In this document: positions 32,772-40,740 of the stretch, one piece after another
How positions within the stretch are numbered: position 1 is the stretch's first letter
Layout: each line of letters begins with the position of its first letter
Source of the DNA: Candidatus Saccharimonadota bacterium
GTDB lineage: Bacteria > Patescibacteriota > Saccharimonadia > Saccharimonadales > Saccharimonadaceae
Length of the DNA: 40,880 nt
NCBI GenBank assembly: GCA_017515285.1
Contig: JAFWGN010000001.1
Span: 1-40,880, forward strand
Direction of reading: 5' to 3'
Position numbers and translations under genes: made by a program
Notes under the pieces: model-generated
What the model was told of the DNA's origin: nothing
Databases searched by the model: none
What the model saw: the letters and a program-made list of their open reading frames with translations, nothing else

Positions 32772-32801
32772 TTGCAACGTTTGATGTATATTATATATAA
32801 G
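32772..32801 (+). promoter_or_regulatory. gapA promoter
   Basis: TTGCAA (32772-32777) with a TATATA/TATAAG -10 at 32794-32801 (16-18 nt spacing). A strong Shine-Dalgarno AGGAGG (32809-32814) lies 8 nt before the ATG at 32823, so this unit is not leaderless. Confidence 0.6.
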
Positions 32802-32822
32802 CACTATTAGGAGGTATTTTAT

Positions 32823-33824
32823 ATGGTAAAACTAGCAATCAACGGCTTCGGCCGCATCGGGCGAAACGCCTTAAAAATCGCGCTTGAGCGCCGCGACGTC
32901 GAGGTAGTCGCAATTAACGACTTAACCGATACGAAAACCCTCGCCAAACTTCTCCAATACGATTCCAGCTACGGAATCTACGACGAAGAAGTGCGGTTCG
33001 ACGAAACCGCCCTCATCATCAAGGGCAAGCGCATCCGCGTCCTGTCCGAAAAAGACCCGGCAGCTCTCCCCTGGAAAGATTTAGGCATCGACGTCGTCAT
33101 TGAATCAACCGGCCTCTTCACCGACCCCGAAAAAGCCAAGGCGCACATTGAAGCCGGCGCCCGTAAAGTCGTCATCTCCGCCCCGGCAAAAGGCGAAGGC
33201 GCCAAAACCATCGTCATCGGCGTCAACGAAGACATTCTCGACAAGAGCGACGTCATCGTCTCCAACGCTTCCTGCACGACTAACTGTATCGCCCCCGTGA
33301 TGAAGATTTTGGAAGACAACTTCGGCATCGACAAGGCCATGATGACCACCGTCCACTCTTACACCGCCTCGCAGCGTTTGCAAGACGCCCCGGCGAAAGA
33401 CCTCCGCGAAGCTCGCGCCGCCGCCGAGAATATCGTCCCGACGACTACCGGCGCCTCCAAAGCCGCCGCTCTGACCATTCCGAGCTTGACCGGTCGCTTC
33501 AACGGTCTCTCCGTCCGCGTCCCAACCCCGGTCGTCTCCCTCGCCGACATCACCGCCGTCTTGAAGCGAAACGTCACCAAGGAAGAACTCGTAAAAACCC
33601 TTAAAAAAGCCGCCGCTGAACCCTATTACGAAGGCATTGTCGGCGTCACCGAAGAAGAGCTGGTCTCCACCGACTTCCGCGGCAACGCCCACTCCGCCGT
33701 GATTGACTTGCCCCTAACCGACGTCGTTGGCGGCAACCTCATCAAAGTCGTCGCCTGGTACGATAACGAATGGGGCTACTCTAACCGCCTCGTCGAGCTA
33801 GCTTCTGACTTCGGAAAGGACTAA
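32823..33824 (+). CDS. gapA: Glyceraldehyde-3-phosphate dehydrogenase
   Basis: Converts glyceraldehyde-3-phosphate to 1,3-bisphosphoglycerate. The 333-residue product has the NAD-binding INGFGRIGRNALK, the catalytic cysteine in SNASCTTNCIAPV (about residue 150), the catalytic histidine in TTVHSYTASQ, and the C-terminal WYDNEWGYSNRLVEL. All expected residues are present. It heads a carbon-metabolism run with rpiB (3 nt downstream), rpe and a PfkB kinase, linking lower glycolysis to pentose phosphates. AGGAGG precedes the ATG. Confidence 0.98.
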   Translation: MVKLAINGFGRIGRNALKIALERRDVEVVAINDLTDTKTLAKLLQYDSSYGIYDEEVRFDETALIIKGKRIRVLSEKDPAALPWKDLGIDVVIESTGLFTDPEKAKAHIEAGARKVVISAPAKGEGAKTIVIGVNEDILDKSDVIVSNASCTTNCIAPVMKILEDNFGIDKAMMTTVHSYTASQRLQDAPAKDLREARAAAENIVPTTTGASKAAALTIPSLTGRFNGLSVRVPTPVVSLADITAVLKRNVTKEELVKTLKKAAAEPYYEGIVGVTEEELVSTDFRGNAHSAVIDLPLTDVVGGNLIKVVAWYDNEWGYSNRLVELASDFGKD

Positions 33825-33827
33825 CGG

Positions 33828-34343
33828 ATGCAAATTTTCGTCGCTTCCGACCACCGCGGGTTCGATTTGAAGGGCAAAATTGTCGCATTTTTAACACGCG
33901 CTCCAATCGACCCCTCGACCCCCGTTAAAGTCGTTGATCTTGGGCCCAAAGCGTTTGATAAAAACGACGACTATAACGACGCCGCTCGCGCCGTCGCGAA
34001 AGCCGTTTTGACCGAAGAAAAAATCCGTAAAGGAAGCGACGAAGTTTTTGGCATTTTAATCTGTGGCTCCGCCATCGGCATCTCAATCCAAGCCAACCGC
34101 TTCAAGGGGATTCGCGCCGCTGTCGTCACCGACCTCGAAACCGCCGAGTCCGCCAGAAGCCACAACAACGCCAACGTCCTCTGCCTCTCCGCCGACCGCC
34201 TCAATTCCGCCAAAGACCCCCTAGAAACCGAGTCCACGCTCGAAGATTTATTCGCCCTCATCGAGAAATTTCTCTCCACCCCGTTCTCGAACGAGGAGCG
34301 CCATTTACGAAGAATTAAACGTCTTGACGAGGAGAAACTCTAA
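33828..34343 (+). CDS. rpiB: Ribose-5-phosphate isomerase B
   Basis: Interconverts ribose-5-phosphate and ribulose-5-phosphate. The 171-residue RpiB/LacAB-family protein shows ASDHRGFDLKGKI near the N-terminus, DYNDAARAVAKAV, the catalytic cysteine in GILICGSAIGISIQANRFKGIRAA, and RSHNNANVLCLSADRL carrying the conserved histidine. A C-terminal extension with EERHLRRIKRLDEEKL is present. The start lies 3 nt after gapA; the stop overlaps rpe as TAATG. Identity is firm. Confidence 0.95.
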   Translation: MQIFVASDHRGFDLKGKIVAFLTRAPIDPSTPVKVVDLGPKAFDKNDDYNDAARAVAKAVLTEEKIRKGSDEVFGILICGSAIGISIQANRFKGIRAAVVTDLETAESARSHNNANVLCLSADRLNSAKDPLETESTLEDLFALIEKFLSTPFSNEERHLRRIKRLDEEKL

Positions 34344-34993
34344 TGGCAACCATAGTTCCGACCATTCTCACTAGCGACAAAAACCTCTATCGTCGCCAAT
34401 ACACCTCTTATTCCGCCCTCACCAAGCGCATCCAAGTCGACATTTGCGACGGCGTTTTCGCCCCGACCGTTACGATTGACTTGCCGAGCGTCTGGTGGCA
34501 ACAAGGTTGGGCGTCGCTCGACCTTCACATGATGGTTATGAACCCCTCCGCCCACCTCCCGACCATCTTGCGCCTTCGCCCCTCGCTTGTCATTTTCCAC
34601 GCCGAAGCCAACGAAAACCTCCTCCCCCTTTTCGCAACCCTAAAACAAGCCGGGATTAAATCCGGCGTTGCCATCTTAAAGCAGACCTACCCCGGCAAAA
34701 TCGCCCCCTATCTCCAAGCCGCTGACCACGCCCTGATTTTCGCCGGCGCCCTCGGACGCCAAGGCGGTCAAGCCGATATGCTCCAAACCGAAAAAGTCCC
34801 CTTGATTAAATCCATCAACGGCAGTCTCGAAATCGGTTGGGACGGCGGCGCCAACATGAGCAACATCCGCGCCCTCGCCCACTCTGGAATCGACGTGATT
34901 AACGTCGGCTCCGCCCTCTCCACCGCCAATGACCTCAAAACCGCCTATGACGAAATGGTCAAGGAAACCGACCAAAACGGAGTCGTCATCTAA
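34343..34993 (+). CDS. rpe: Ribulose-phosphate 3-epimerase-like protein
   Basis: The 216-residue TIM-barrel protein belongs to the Rpe family by PTILTSD, VDICDGVFAPT, DLHMMV, IFHAEAN and IGWDGGAN. Rpe interconverts ribulose-5-phosphate and xylulose-5-phosphate using a metal held by two His and two Asp. Here the first His (normally HVD) is Gln (QVD), while the second His (LHMMV) and both Asp remain. The phosphate-binding NPGFGGQ is changed to AGALGRQGGQ. Activity may be retained with another ligand, or the substrate may differ. It sits between rpiB and a PfkB kinase, joined by TAATG overlaps on both sides, which supports a pentose-phosphate role. Confidence 0.8.
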   Translation: MATIVPTILTSDKNLYRRQYTSYSALTKRIQVDICDGVFAPTVTIDLPSVWWQQGWASLDLHMMVMNPSAHLPTILRLRPSLVIFHAEANENLLPLFATLKQAGIKSGVAILKQTYPGKIAPYLQAADHALIFAGALGRQGGQADMLQTEKVPLIKSINGSLEIGWDGGANMSNIRALAHSGIDVINVGSALSTANDLKTAYDEMVKETDQNGVVI

Positions 34994-35967
34994 TGGCAAG
35001 GATCGTTTCTCTCGGCTCCGCCCTCCAAGACATCTACCTAATCGACCGCGACGATTTCGGTTCAATCGAATTCGGCAACGTCAGCATGTTCAAACACCTC
35101 GAAATCGGCTCGAAATACGACATCGACAAGCTCGATTTCTTCATCGGCGGTGGCGGAACCAACTCCGCCGTCACCTTCGCGAGAAACGGACACGAAGTAA
35201 TCTACATGGGCAATCTCGGGCGCGACCCCGCCGGTGAAGCGATTCTCAAAAAGCTCGACGAAGAGGGCATCGACACGAGCTATATCGCCTTCCCGCCTCG
35301 CGCCAAGACCGGCTGCTCCGTCATCTTGCTAGATAGCAAAACCGGCGAGCGCACCGTCCTCACTTTCCGTGGCGCCTCCGCCAAATTCGACAATCTCTCT
35401 CCGCGCGACCTCGAGTTTATCGACCCCGACTGGCTCTACGCCACCACCCTCCGCGGCAACATGGGGACCCTCCTCGGCTTCTTTGAAACCGCAAAATCCC
35501 TCGGCGCAAACGTCATGTTCAACCCCGGCAAACTCGAACTCGCCGTCCCGGACCAAGTCCTGCGCCTCTTAAAATACGTTGACGTCCTTCTCCTCAACAA
35601 GCGCGAAGCTGCCATGCTCGTCGGCGGTTCTCTCCTCGAAGAACTTCTGAACAAATTAAAGAATTACTGCAAAACCGTCCTCATCACCGACGGCGCCATG
35701 GGCGGAATCGCCACGAACGGCGACAAATCCTACCGTTTCGGAATCTACGAAGACGTACGAATAAAAGACACGACCGGTGCCGGCGACGCCTTCGGCTCCG
35801 GCTTTCTCGCTGCTCTCGCAAACGGCGCCAGTTTCAAGCAAAGCCTCGTGTTTGCGAGCGCCAATTCCACCTCTGTTGTCCAACATCGCGGCGCGAAGAA
35901 CGGACTCCTGGACTCCGATGTCGAACTTCACCCGATGCTAATTCAACTTTTGAAAGGAAACTTATGA
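34993..35967 (+). CDS. PfkB-family carbohydrate kinase
   Basis: The 324-residue ribokinase-like protein has an N-terminal GSALQDIYL and the substrate-binding GGGGTNSAVTFARNG. It continues with GNLGRDPAGEAILKKLDEEGID and ends with the ATP/catalytic signature DTTGAGDAFGSGFLAAL, whose Asp is the catalytic base. Family members phosphorylate ribose, fructose-1-phosphate, adenosine or related sugars; which one cannot be told. Its place after rpiB and rpe favours a pentose or nucleoside substrate (inference). Overlaps on both sides (TAATG before, ATGA after) indicate tight translational coupling. Confidence 0.9.
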   Translation: MARIVSLGSALQDIYLIDRDDFGSIEFGNVSMFKHLEIGSKYDIDKLDFFIGGGGTNSAVTFARNGHEVIYMGNLGRDPAGEAILKKLDEEGIDTSYIAFPPRAKTGCSVILLDSKTGERTVLTFRGASAKFDNLSPRDLEFIDPDWLYATTLRGNMGTLLGFFETAKSLGANVMFNPGKLELAVPDQVLRLLKYVDVLLLNKREAAMLVGGSLLEELLNKLKNYCKTVLITDGAMGGIATNGDKSYRFGIYEDVRIKDTTGAGDAFGSGFLAALANGASFKQSLVFASANSTSVVQHRGAKNGLLDSDVELHPMLIQLLKGNL

Positions 35968-36749
35968 AAAACCCCGAACAAGAAAACCTAAATCGCGCGC
36001 AAATGCCTAAAGGCGAGCGCACTAAACCCGAAGATTATCGCCGCCTCCGCGAGACCCTCGAAGACCTTGAGGCCGCCGACTTCGAACGCGTCTCCGCCTA
36101 TGGCAGGGACCTTCTTTCCGGCCTCAAAATCGTCCGCACTTTCCCCCAAGGCGTCACTATTTTCGGCTCCGCCCGCCTCAGTGAAAACAATAAATACTAT
36201 AAGGAGGCCCGCAAACTCGGCGAACTTCTCGCCGCCAACGGACACGCCGTCATCACCGGTGGTGGTCCCGGTATCATGGAGGCCGCCAACCGTGGCGCCT
36301 ACGAATACGGCGGCCGCTCAATCGGGCTAAATATCACTTTAAGCCATGAACAACACCCCAACCCTTACCTAACCGACACTCTCCAATTCGAATACTTCTT
36401 CGCCCGCAAAGTAATGCTCGCCATGAGCGCAAAGTGCTACGTTTTCTTTCCCGGCGGTTTCGGAACCATGGACGAGTTTTCGGAAATCCTCATCCTCATG
36501 CAAGAGGGAAAAATGCCCAAAATGCCCATGTTCCTCTTTGGTAAATCCTTCTGGCGCCCCCTCGACCGTTTCTACGCCACGAAGCTCACCGCCCTTAAAA
36601 CCATCAAACCCGAAGATCGCAAGATTTACAAACTCACCGACAAAGTCGAAGACATCGTAAAGGCCGCCAACAAAATCGGCCACCCGAAGATAAAGACAAA
36701 CTATTACGACGGCTTCTCCGCCGCCAAACACGACAGTTCTGTGATATAA
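35964..36749 (+). CDS. LOG-family (TIGR00730-like) nucleotide hydrolase
   Basis: The 261-residue Rossmann-fold protein of the SLOG/LOG superfamily shows TIFGSARLSENN, ITGGGPGIMEAANRGAYE and the family signature FPGGFGTMDEFSEIL (PGGxGTxxE). LOG enzymes cleave nucleoside 5'-monophosphates to base and ribose-5-phosphate. Ribose-5-phosphate would feed the rpiB and rpe products upstream, so nucleotide salvage into carbon metabolism is a consistent reading (inference). Often misannotated as lysine decarboxylase. AAGGAAA precedes the overlapping ATG. The final codons and stop lie inside the iscS promoter palindrome. Confidence 0.9.
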   Translation: MKNPEQENLNRAQMPKGERTKPEDYRRLRETLEDLEAADFERVSAYGRDLLSGLKIVRTFPQGVTIFGSARLSENNKYYKEARKLGELLAANGHAVITGGGPGIMEAANRGAYEYGGRSIGLNITLSHEQHPNPYLTDTLQFEYFFARKVMLAMSAKCYVFFPGGFGTMDEFSEILILMQEGKMPKMPMFLFGKSFWRPLDRFYATKLTALKTIKPEDRKIYKLTDKVEDIVKAANKIGHPKIKTNYYDGFSAAKHDSSVI

Positions 36750-36756
36750 TCACAGA
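36738..36756 (+). promoter_or_regulatory. iscS promoter with 19-bp palindromic operator
   Basis: TCTGTGAT-ATA-ATCACAGA is a perfect 8-bp inverted repeat covering the extended -10 TGATATAAT (36742-36750). It ends directly at the GTG start (36757). The half-sites TGTGA/TCACA resemble CRP/FNR-type sites but with 5 nt between them instead of 6. A bound regulator would block the promoter. Confidence 0.65.
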
Positions 36757-37935
36757 GTGATATATTTAGACTATTCCGCGACCACACCGCTTTTACCCGA
36801 AGTCAAAGCGGAGATGAACCGAATCATGAACCTGGACTACGGCAACGCCTCAAGCCTCCATTCTTACGGCCAAATCGCCAAAAACGAGTTGATTAAAGCG
36901 CGCACGAAAATTGCGACACTCATTGGGGTGGCACCCCTGTCGCTAATTTTGACCTCTTCCGGCTCTGAATCAAACAACACCGTCGTTCGCACTTTCGAGA
37001 ATTGCCCGATTTTCGTCTCCGCCATCGAACACCCTTCCGTCTTAAAACCCGCCGAGACTTATGGCTCCCCTTGCGTCAAAATCCCGGTCAGCCAAGAGGG
37101 AATTATCGACCTCGTCTTTCTCAAAGCCAAACTCGAAGAAACTATAAGAAAAACCCCAAAAACCAAAATCCTCGTCTCCGTCATGCTCGCCAACAACGAA
37201 GTTGGCACCATTGAGCCGATTAAAAAAATCGCCGCCCTAATCAAAGAACTAAGAACTAAACACCGCACCAAAATCTACTTCCACACCGACGCCACCCAAG
37301 CCGTCGGCAAAATCTCGGTCGATGTAAAGACTCTCGGCGTCGATTACCTCACCTTCACGGGACACAAACTCGGCGCCCCCGTCGGCGTCGCCGCCCTCTA
37401 CTCCCGCCTCGGCGCCCCCCTAAAACCGCTCATTCTCGGCGGCGCTCAAGAGTCCCACCGCCGCGCCGGCACCTCGAACGTTCTCCTCGCCTGCGCCTTT
37501 GCCAAAGCCTGCGAACTCGCCAAAAAAAACCTCGAAAAATACCAAAAAGTTGAAATATTGCGCGACTATCTAAAAGAAGGAATAAAACAAAAAATAAAAT
37601 CTCAAATCGTAATTACCCCTAAAAATTCCTTACCAAATCTCCTATGCGTCTCCTTCCCCGCCTCTGAAGGCGAGTCAACCCAACTCTACCTCGACCTCGC
37701 CGGCTTCGAAGTCTCGACCGGAAGCGCCTGCGCCTCGGGCGACCTCGAGCCAAGCCACGTTTTAATGGCGATGTTTCATGACGCTGAAATCGCGCACGGC
37801 TCCGTCCGCTTTTCGCTAGGCCCGAAAACGACAAAAAAAGAAATCGACCTCCTCCTCGAAAACCTCCCCCCAATTATCGAGAAAATCCAAGATTTATCAA
37901 CCCTAAACAAGGAAAATCCCAATGTCCGAAAATAA
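36757..37935 (+). CDS. iscS: Cysteine desulfurase (IscS/NifS)
   Basis: PLP enzyme that takes sulfur from cysteine for Fe-S clusters and thiolated tRNA. The 392-residue product has the expected MIYLDYSATTP start, HTDATQAVGK, the PLP lysine K204 in TFTGHKLGAP, the HRRAGTSN loop, and the catalytic C325 in STGSACASGD of a class I (IscS-like) mobile loop. It begins at GTG exactly 6 nt after TATAAT, so a leaderless GTG start is likely; the only Shine-Dalgarno-like bases are in the palindrome. iscU overlaps its end by 14 nt. Confidence 0.96.
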   Translation: MIYLDYSATTPLLPEVKAEMNRIMNLDYGNASSLHSYGQIAKNELIKARTKIATLIGVAPLSLILTSSGSESNNTVVRTFENCPIFVSAIEHPSVLKPAETYGSPCVKIPVSQEGIIDLVFLKAKLEETIRKTPKTKILVSVMLANNEVGTIEPIKKIAALIKELRTKHRTKIYFHTDATQAVGKISVDVKTLGVDYLTFTGHKLGAPVGVAALYSRLGAPLKPLILGGAQESHRRAGTSNVLLACAFAKACELAKKNLEKYQKVEILRDYLKEGIKQKIKSQIVITPKNSLPNLLCVSFPASEGESTQLYLDLAGFEVSTGSACASGDLEPSHVLMAMFHDAEIAHGSVRFSLGPKTTKKEIDLLLENLPPIIEKIQDLSTLNKENPNVRK

Positions 37936-38329
37936 CGCCAACCCCTTCGCCTACACGGAAATCGTCAAAGACCATTTTTTGAACCCCCGCAATTTTATCA
38001 TGGGCGACGAGAAAGAATGGCAATCCGACGGCGAGGGTATCGTCGGGAACCCAGTCTGCGGCGACCAAATGCTTGTCAAAATCCGCGTCAAAAACGGCAA
38101 GATCGAAGACATCGGCTGGAAAACCTACGGTTGCGCCAGCGCCATCGCGTCAACCTCCGCCCTCTCCGAGCTCGCGAAAGGCCAGACTCTCGAGGACGCG
38201 GACAAAATCACCGCGAAGGAAATCTGCGATTTTCTCGGCGGCCTCCCGGAACACAAATTCCACTGCTCCGTCCTCGGCCACCAAGCCCTCCACAAAGCCA
38301 TCCAAAACTATCTCGAAAAAACTTCCTAA
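37922..38329 (+). CDS. iscU: Fe-S cluster scaffold protein (IscU/SufU type)
   Basis: Scaffold on which Fe-S clusters are built from IscS sulfur. The 135-residue product has the three conserved cysteines: C46 in NPVCGDQM, C71 in YGCASAIAS and C115 in FHCSVLGHQAL. The Asp of CGD is present. The HCSVLG form and LGGLPEHKFHC ending are closest to the IscU/NifU N-terminal family; there is no SufU-type insertion of length. It overlaps iscS by 14 nt, and AAGGAAA lies upstream of the ATG. Together they are a minimal two-gene ISC system with no hscA, hscB or fdx nearby. Confidence 0.94.
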   Translation: MSENNANPFAYTEIVKDHFLNPRNFIMGDEKEWQSDGEGIVGNPVCGDQMLVKIRVKNGKIEDIGWKTYGCASAIASTSALSELAKGQTLEDADKITAKEICDFLGGLPEHKFHCSVLGHQALHKAIQNYLEKTS

Positions 38330-38383
38330 TCATATTAGACCACATTTTCGCATAAAAAATAGTCTATACAATGCTTATTCTCG

Positions 38384-38392
38384 TGCTATAAT
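38384..38392 (+). promoter_or_regulatory. Promoter of the structured leader / FISUMP gene
   Basis: Extended -10 TGCTATAAT (38384-38392), with TATACA (38365-38370) at 16-nt spacing as a weak -35. The predicted start, 38398-38399, is the first base of the leader's long outer stem. Confidence 0.7.
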
Positions 38393-38397
38393 AATAA

Positions 38398-38552
38398 GTG
38401 CGTAAGTTATTCAATATTGTTTTAGAGAAATCTAAAAACAACCGTTCATTATTCAACAAATAATTTCATGAATCAAATACTAAATCGGCCCCGTGAGGAA
38501 GCCAGAATATATTTGATTCGTGAAAACGGTCGATATTGAATGACTTACGCAC
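38398..38552 (+). ncRNA. 155-nt structured leader RNA
   Basis: P1: 38398-38419 pairs along all 22 positions with 38531-38552, including two U-G wobbles. P2: TTTTAGA-GAAA-TCTAAAA (38420-38437), capped by a GNRA loop. P3: ACCGT with ACGGT (38441-38445/38526-38530). P4: 38464-38479 with 38510-38525 (16 pairs, one U-G). A small terminal stem has CC-GTGA-GG (38491-38498), a second GNRA loop. All wobbles are 5'-U/3'-G, pointing to a plus-strand RNA. It may be a cis-regulator of the FISUMP gene or a stable ncRNA. A short inverted-repeat mobile element is the main alternative. I recognise no Rfam class. Confidence 0.6.
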
Positions 38553-38586
38553 CTCGCGGTGCCGATTTTATATGCAGCCTTCGAGG
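38552..38586 (+). promoter_or_regulatory. Hairpin between structured leader and FISUMP start
   Basis: CCTCG (38552-38556) pairs with CGAGG (38582-38586), enclosing GGTGC/GC-A-GCC. It sits between the leader RNA and the Shine-Dalgarno AAGGAGG (38599-38605). It could be an expression platform if the leader is regulatory; its first base overlaps P1. Confidence 0.4.
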
Positions 38587-38608
38587 TTTAACAAAATCAA
38601 GGAGGACT

Positions 38609-40723
38609 ATGCAACCAACCAGAACAACAACCTTAACCGACGCAGGAAACGACCTGAAGAACCGCGGGCTCTACCGCCGACTCTTCTTCGGCTCCCTCGC
38701 GTCACTTTTTCTGTTTATCTTCAGCTTCATCCTCATCCCCGCTTTAATCGCCGAGGCTTCCGCCACCAACCTCGTCGGTGTCGGCGCTAACTGGGCGGTG
38801 ATTAGTTTAACTTTAGACCCGGATTACGAAGCGACACAATCCGCCGTTGACCCGTCCGCCGAGCAAGCTCTCGCTACGCATGGCAACATCGACTTCGGCG
38901 AGATTACTCCGACCGCCAAGGCTTCGGGAATCTCCAACTCTTCTTTTGGCAACGTCGGCACTCTAGAAATCCAGAGAAAAGTCATTCGCGTCGATACCAC
39001 TGGAAATTATTATCAAGTCTTCCTCTCCACCGCCGACGACGAATCGAATGCCCTAAAAAACAATACAAATTCCTATATTACTATCCCCGCGATTTCTAGC
39101 GACGGGACTAATAGTGGCGCTTGGTCTTCTCCGGCCTACTTTTCCGCTCAAGGTTGGGGCTATGCCGTTACGGGAGACACGGAGGCTATTACTCTTCCGA
39201 CTTTCTTTACAGCTTCTACCGCCGCTATCACGTCTTCGCTCGGAAACGAACTAACCTATATGAACGACGAAGCGGTTTATTCCGGCGTCAAGTTCTCCGC
39301 CGTTCCTCTACTGTCCAGTCCCCAACAAATCTACAAGAACACGACAAACGTCGTCGGCGGTTTCTCGGACAATAACGCCGATACGTTTAATGTTTATTAT
39401 GGCGTAATGGTTAACACTGATGTTCTCTCCGGTACTTATAGCAACCAAATCATCTATACCGCTCTTGCTTCCGCCGCTAGCTTGGACGAAGTCTCGACTA
39501 ATGTCTATGTAGAAAAATACATTATAGCAAAAGATGTCGAACAAGAAATTTCCTTCGACCTTGCCGCTAGCACTATTCCGAGCAACATTACTGCTGCCAA
39601 TACTCATGTCTATCTCGTTCCGCATTCAGAGATGTTGGCCGCCGGAAACGATGGTTACGACATCGAAGAACTAGCCGGCTATGCCAACCCGGCGAGCCAT
39701 TACAACGAATGTGAAGTGACGAGCATCAACATCGCGGAAGATAAAAGCACTCTTCTTTGCGACTCCCCCGAGAGCAGCAACGGCACCGCCGATGACTTAA
39801 CTAACGGCACGAATGGTATGTTTGATTATTGGATTCAGATTTCCGGGCTAAACTTCAACTACGTCTCTAAAACCGCCGACGGATCAGAAACCGTTGCCTA
39901 CATTGGTTTACAGTCAACTTACGAAGAAGAGAACGAAACCACCGGCGAGACCGAAACCAAGAACTATGTAACGGAAATGCAAGAGATGACGGGAGCGTTT
40001 TGTAAGAATACGAATATGTGGGGAACTGGAACTAGCGACGATGCCAGGATTTATGATAACCTCGGCGAGGACGGCAATAATCCTCTCCTTGCTGCCGGTA
40101 CCGACACGGTCGGGATCTCTAGCTTCCTTCTAACCGACAATCGCGACCAGAAAGATTACAAAGTTCGAAGATTAGCCGATGGAAACTGCTGGATGGCGGA
40201 GGAACTAAACCTCGATGTTGCCAGTGTAAATATATCAGATACGAATACCGACAATCCAACCGCAAAGTTTATAAACGAGCATGGAACAAATAGCGAATCC
40301 TGCACCGAGAACGCCACGGCGTGCGTCGAAAGAGTCAATTATCTGACTCACCCCCGCCTCACGGGAGCATTAGAATATAATTATTATACCGCTACGGCGG
40401 GAACGGTTGGCTATAGCAATACGGATGCAACCGGTTCGATTTGCTCGAGTAACTGGAGGCTACCGACAGCGGGCGGCTCCGGTACGGATTTTTACGAGTT
40501 GATTACTGGATACTATAGCATAGCTGCTAACGAACCAGACTTGTTGATAGGCTTACCGCTCTCTTTCCAAGACGGAAGATTCATATATGCCTCGTCTTCG
40601 CATACGACCAATGTAATTACTGCCGGAGACTTGTTTTACGACACCAGTGAAGACCGAATTGTTTTTTCGGATCAAACAGCCAAGTTTTATTGGTCACTAA
40701 TCCGTTGCGTCGCCCGCGACTAA
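38609..40723 (+). CDS. Membrane-anchored FISUMP-domain surface protein
   Basis: 704 residues from the ATG at 38609, chosen because AAGGAGGA precedes it; an in-frame ATG at 38540 lies within the leader's P1 stem and has no ribosome-binding site. A cytoplasmic N-terminus is followed by one membrane segment (about 28-50, RRLFFGSLASLFLFIFSFILIPALI). A long extracellular beta-rich stalk spans about 55-450 (NLVGVGANWAVISLTLDP...IDFGEITP). The FISUMP domain covers about 450-704, with TEMQEMTG, LTDNRDQKDYKVRRLADGNCWM and a final LIRCVARD. The domain's last third differs strongly from the paralogue at the left edge, while the core is nearly identical in DNA. Probably a displayed adhesin-like protein (inference). 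Confidence 0.88.
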   Translation: MQPTRTTTLTDAGNDLKNRGLYRRLFFGSLASLFLFIFSFILIPALIAEASATNLVGVGANWAVISLTLDPDYEATQSAVDPSAEQALATHGNIDFGEITPTAKASGISNSSFGNVGTLEIQRKVIRVDTTGNYYQVFLSTADDESNALKNNTNSYITIPAISSDGTNSGAWSSPAYFSAQGWGYAVTGDTEAITLPTFFTASTAAITSSLGNELTYMNDEAVYSGVKFSAVPLLSSPQQIYKNTTNVVGGFSDNNADTFNVYYGVMVNTDVLSGTYSNQIIYTALASAASLDEVSTNVYVEKYIIAKDVEQEISFDLAASTIPSNITAANTHVYLVPHSEMLAAGNDGYDIEELAGYANPASHYNECEVTSINIAEDKSTLLCDSPESSNGTADDLTNGTNGMFDYWIQISGLNFNYVSKTADGSETVAYIGLQSTYEEENETTGETETKNYVTEMQEMTGAFCKNTNMWGTGTSDDARIYDNLGEDGNNPLLAAGTDTVGISSFLLTDNRDQKDYKVRRLADGNCWMAEELNLDVASVNISDTNTDNPTAKFINEHGTNSESCTENATACVERVNYLTHPRLTGALEYNYYTATAGTVGYSNTDATGSICSSNWRLPTAGGSGTDFYELITGYYSIAANEPDLLIGLPLSFQDGRFIYASSSHTTNVITAGDLFYDTSEDRIVFSDQTAKFYWSLIRCVARD

Positions 40724-40740
40724 CAATTTAACAATTCGTT

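Noticed and set aside
36757-36759. Recoding or unusual genetic code
   Set aside because: TGA ends several clearly complete genes and iscS simply starts with GTG; nothing requires UGA reassignment.
38419-38439. CRISPR/tracr-like sequence GTTTTAGAGAAATCTAAAAAC
   Set aside because: Resembles a type II crRNA/tracr stem by eye, but it occurs once, is a simple hairpin within a larger leader, and no repeats, spacers or cas genes are present.
38398-38552. MITE with 22-bp terminal inverted repeats
   Set aside because: Not excluded, but no target duplication is visible at the edges and no second copy occurs here; promoter alignment and wobble polarity favour an RNA.
38540-38608. Upstream start of the FISUMP gene at 38540
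   Set aside because: This ATG lies within the P1 stem and has no ribosome-binding site; AAGGAGGA precedes the ATG at 38609 and the residues before it look non-coding.
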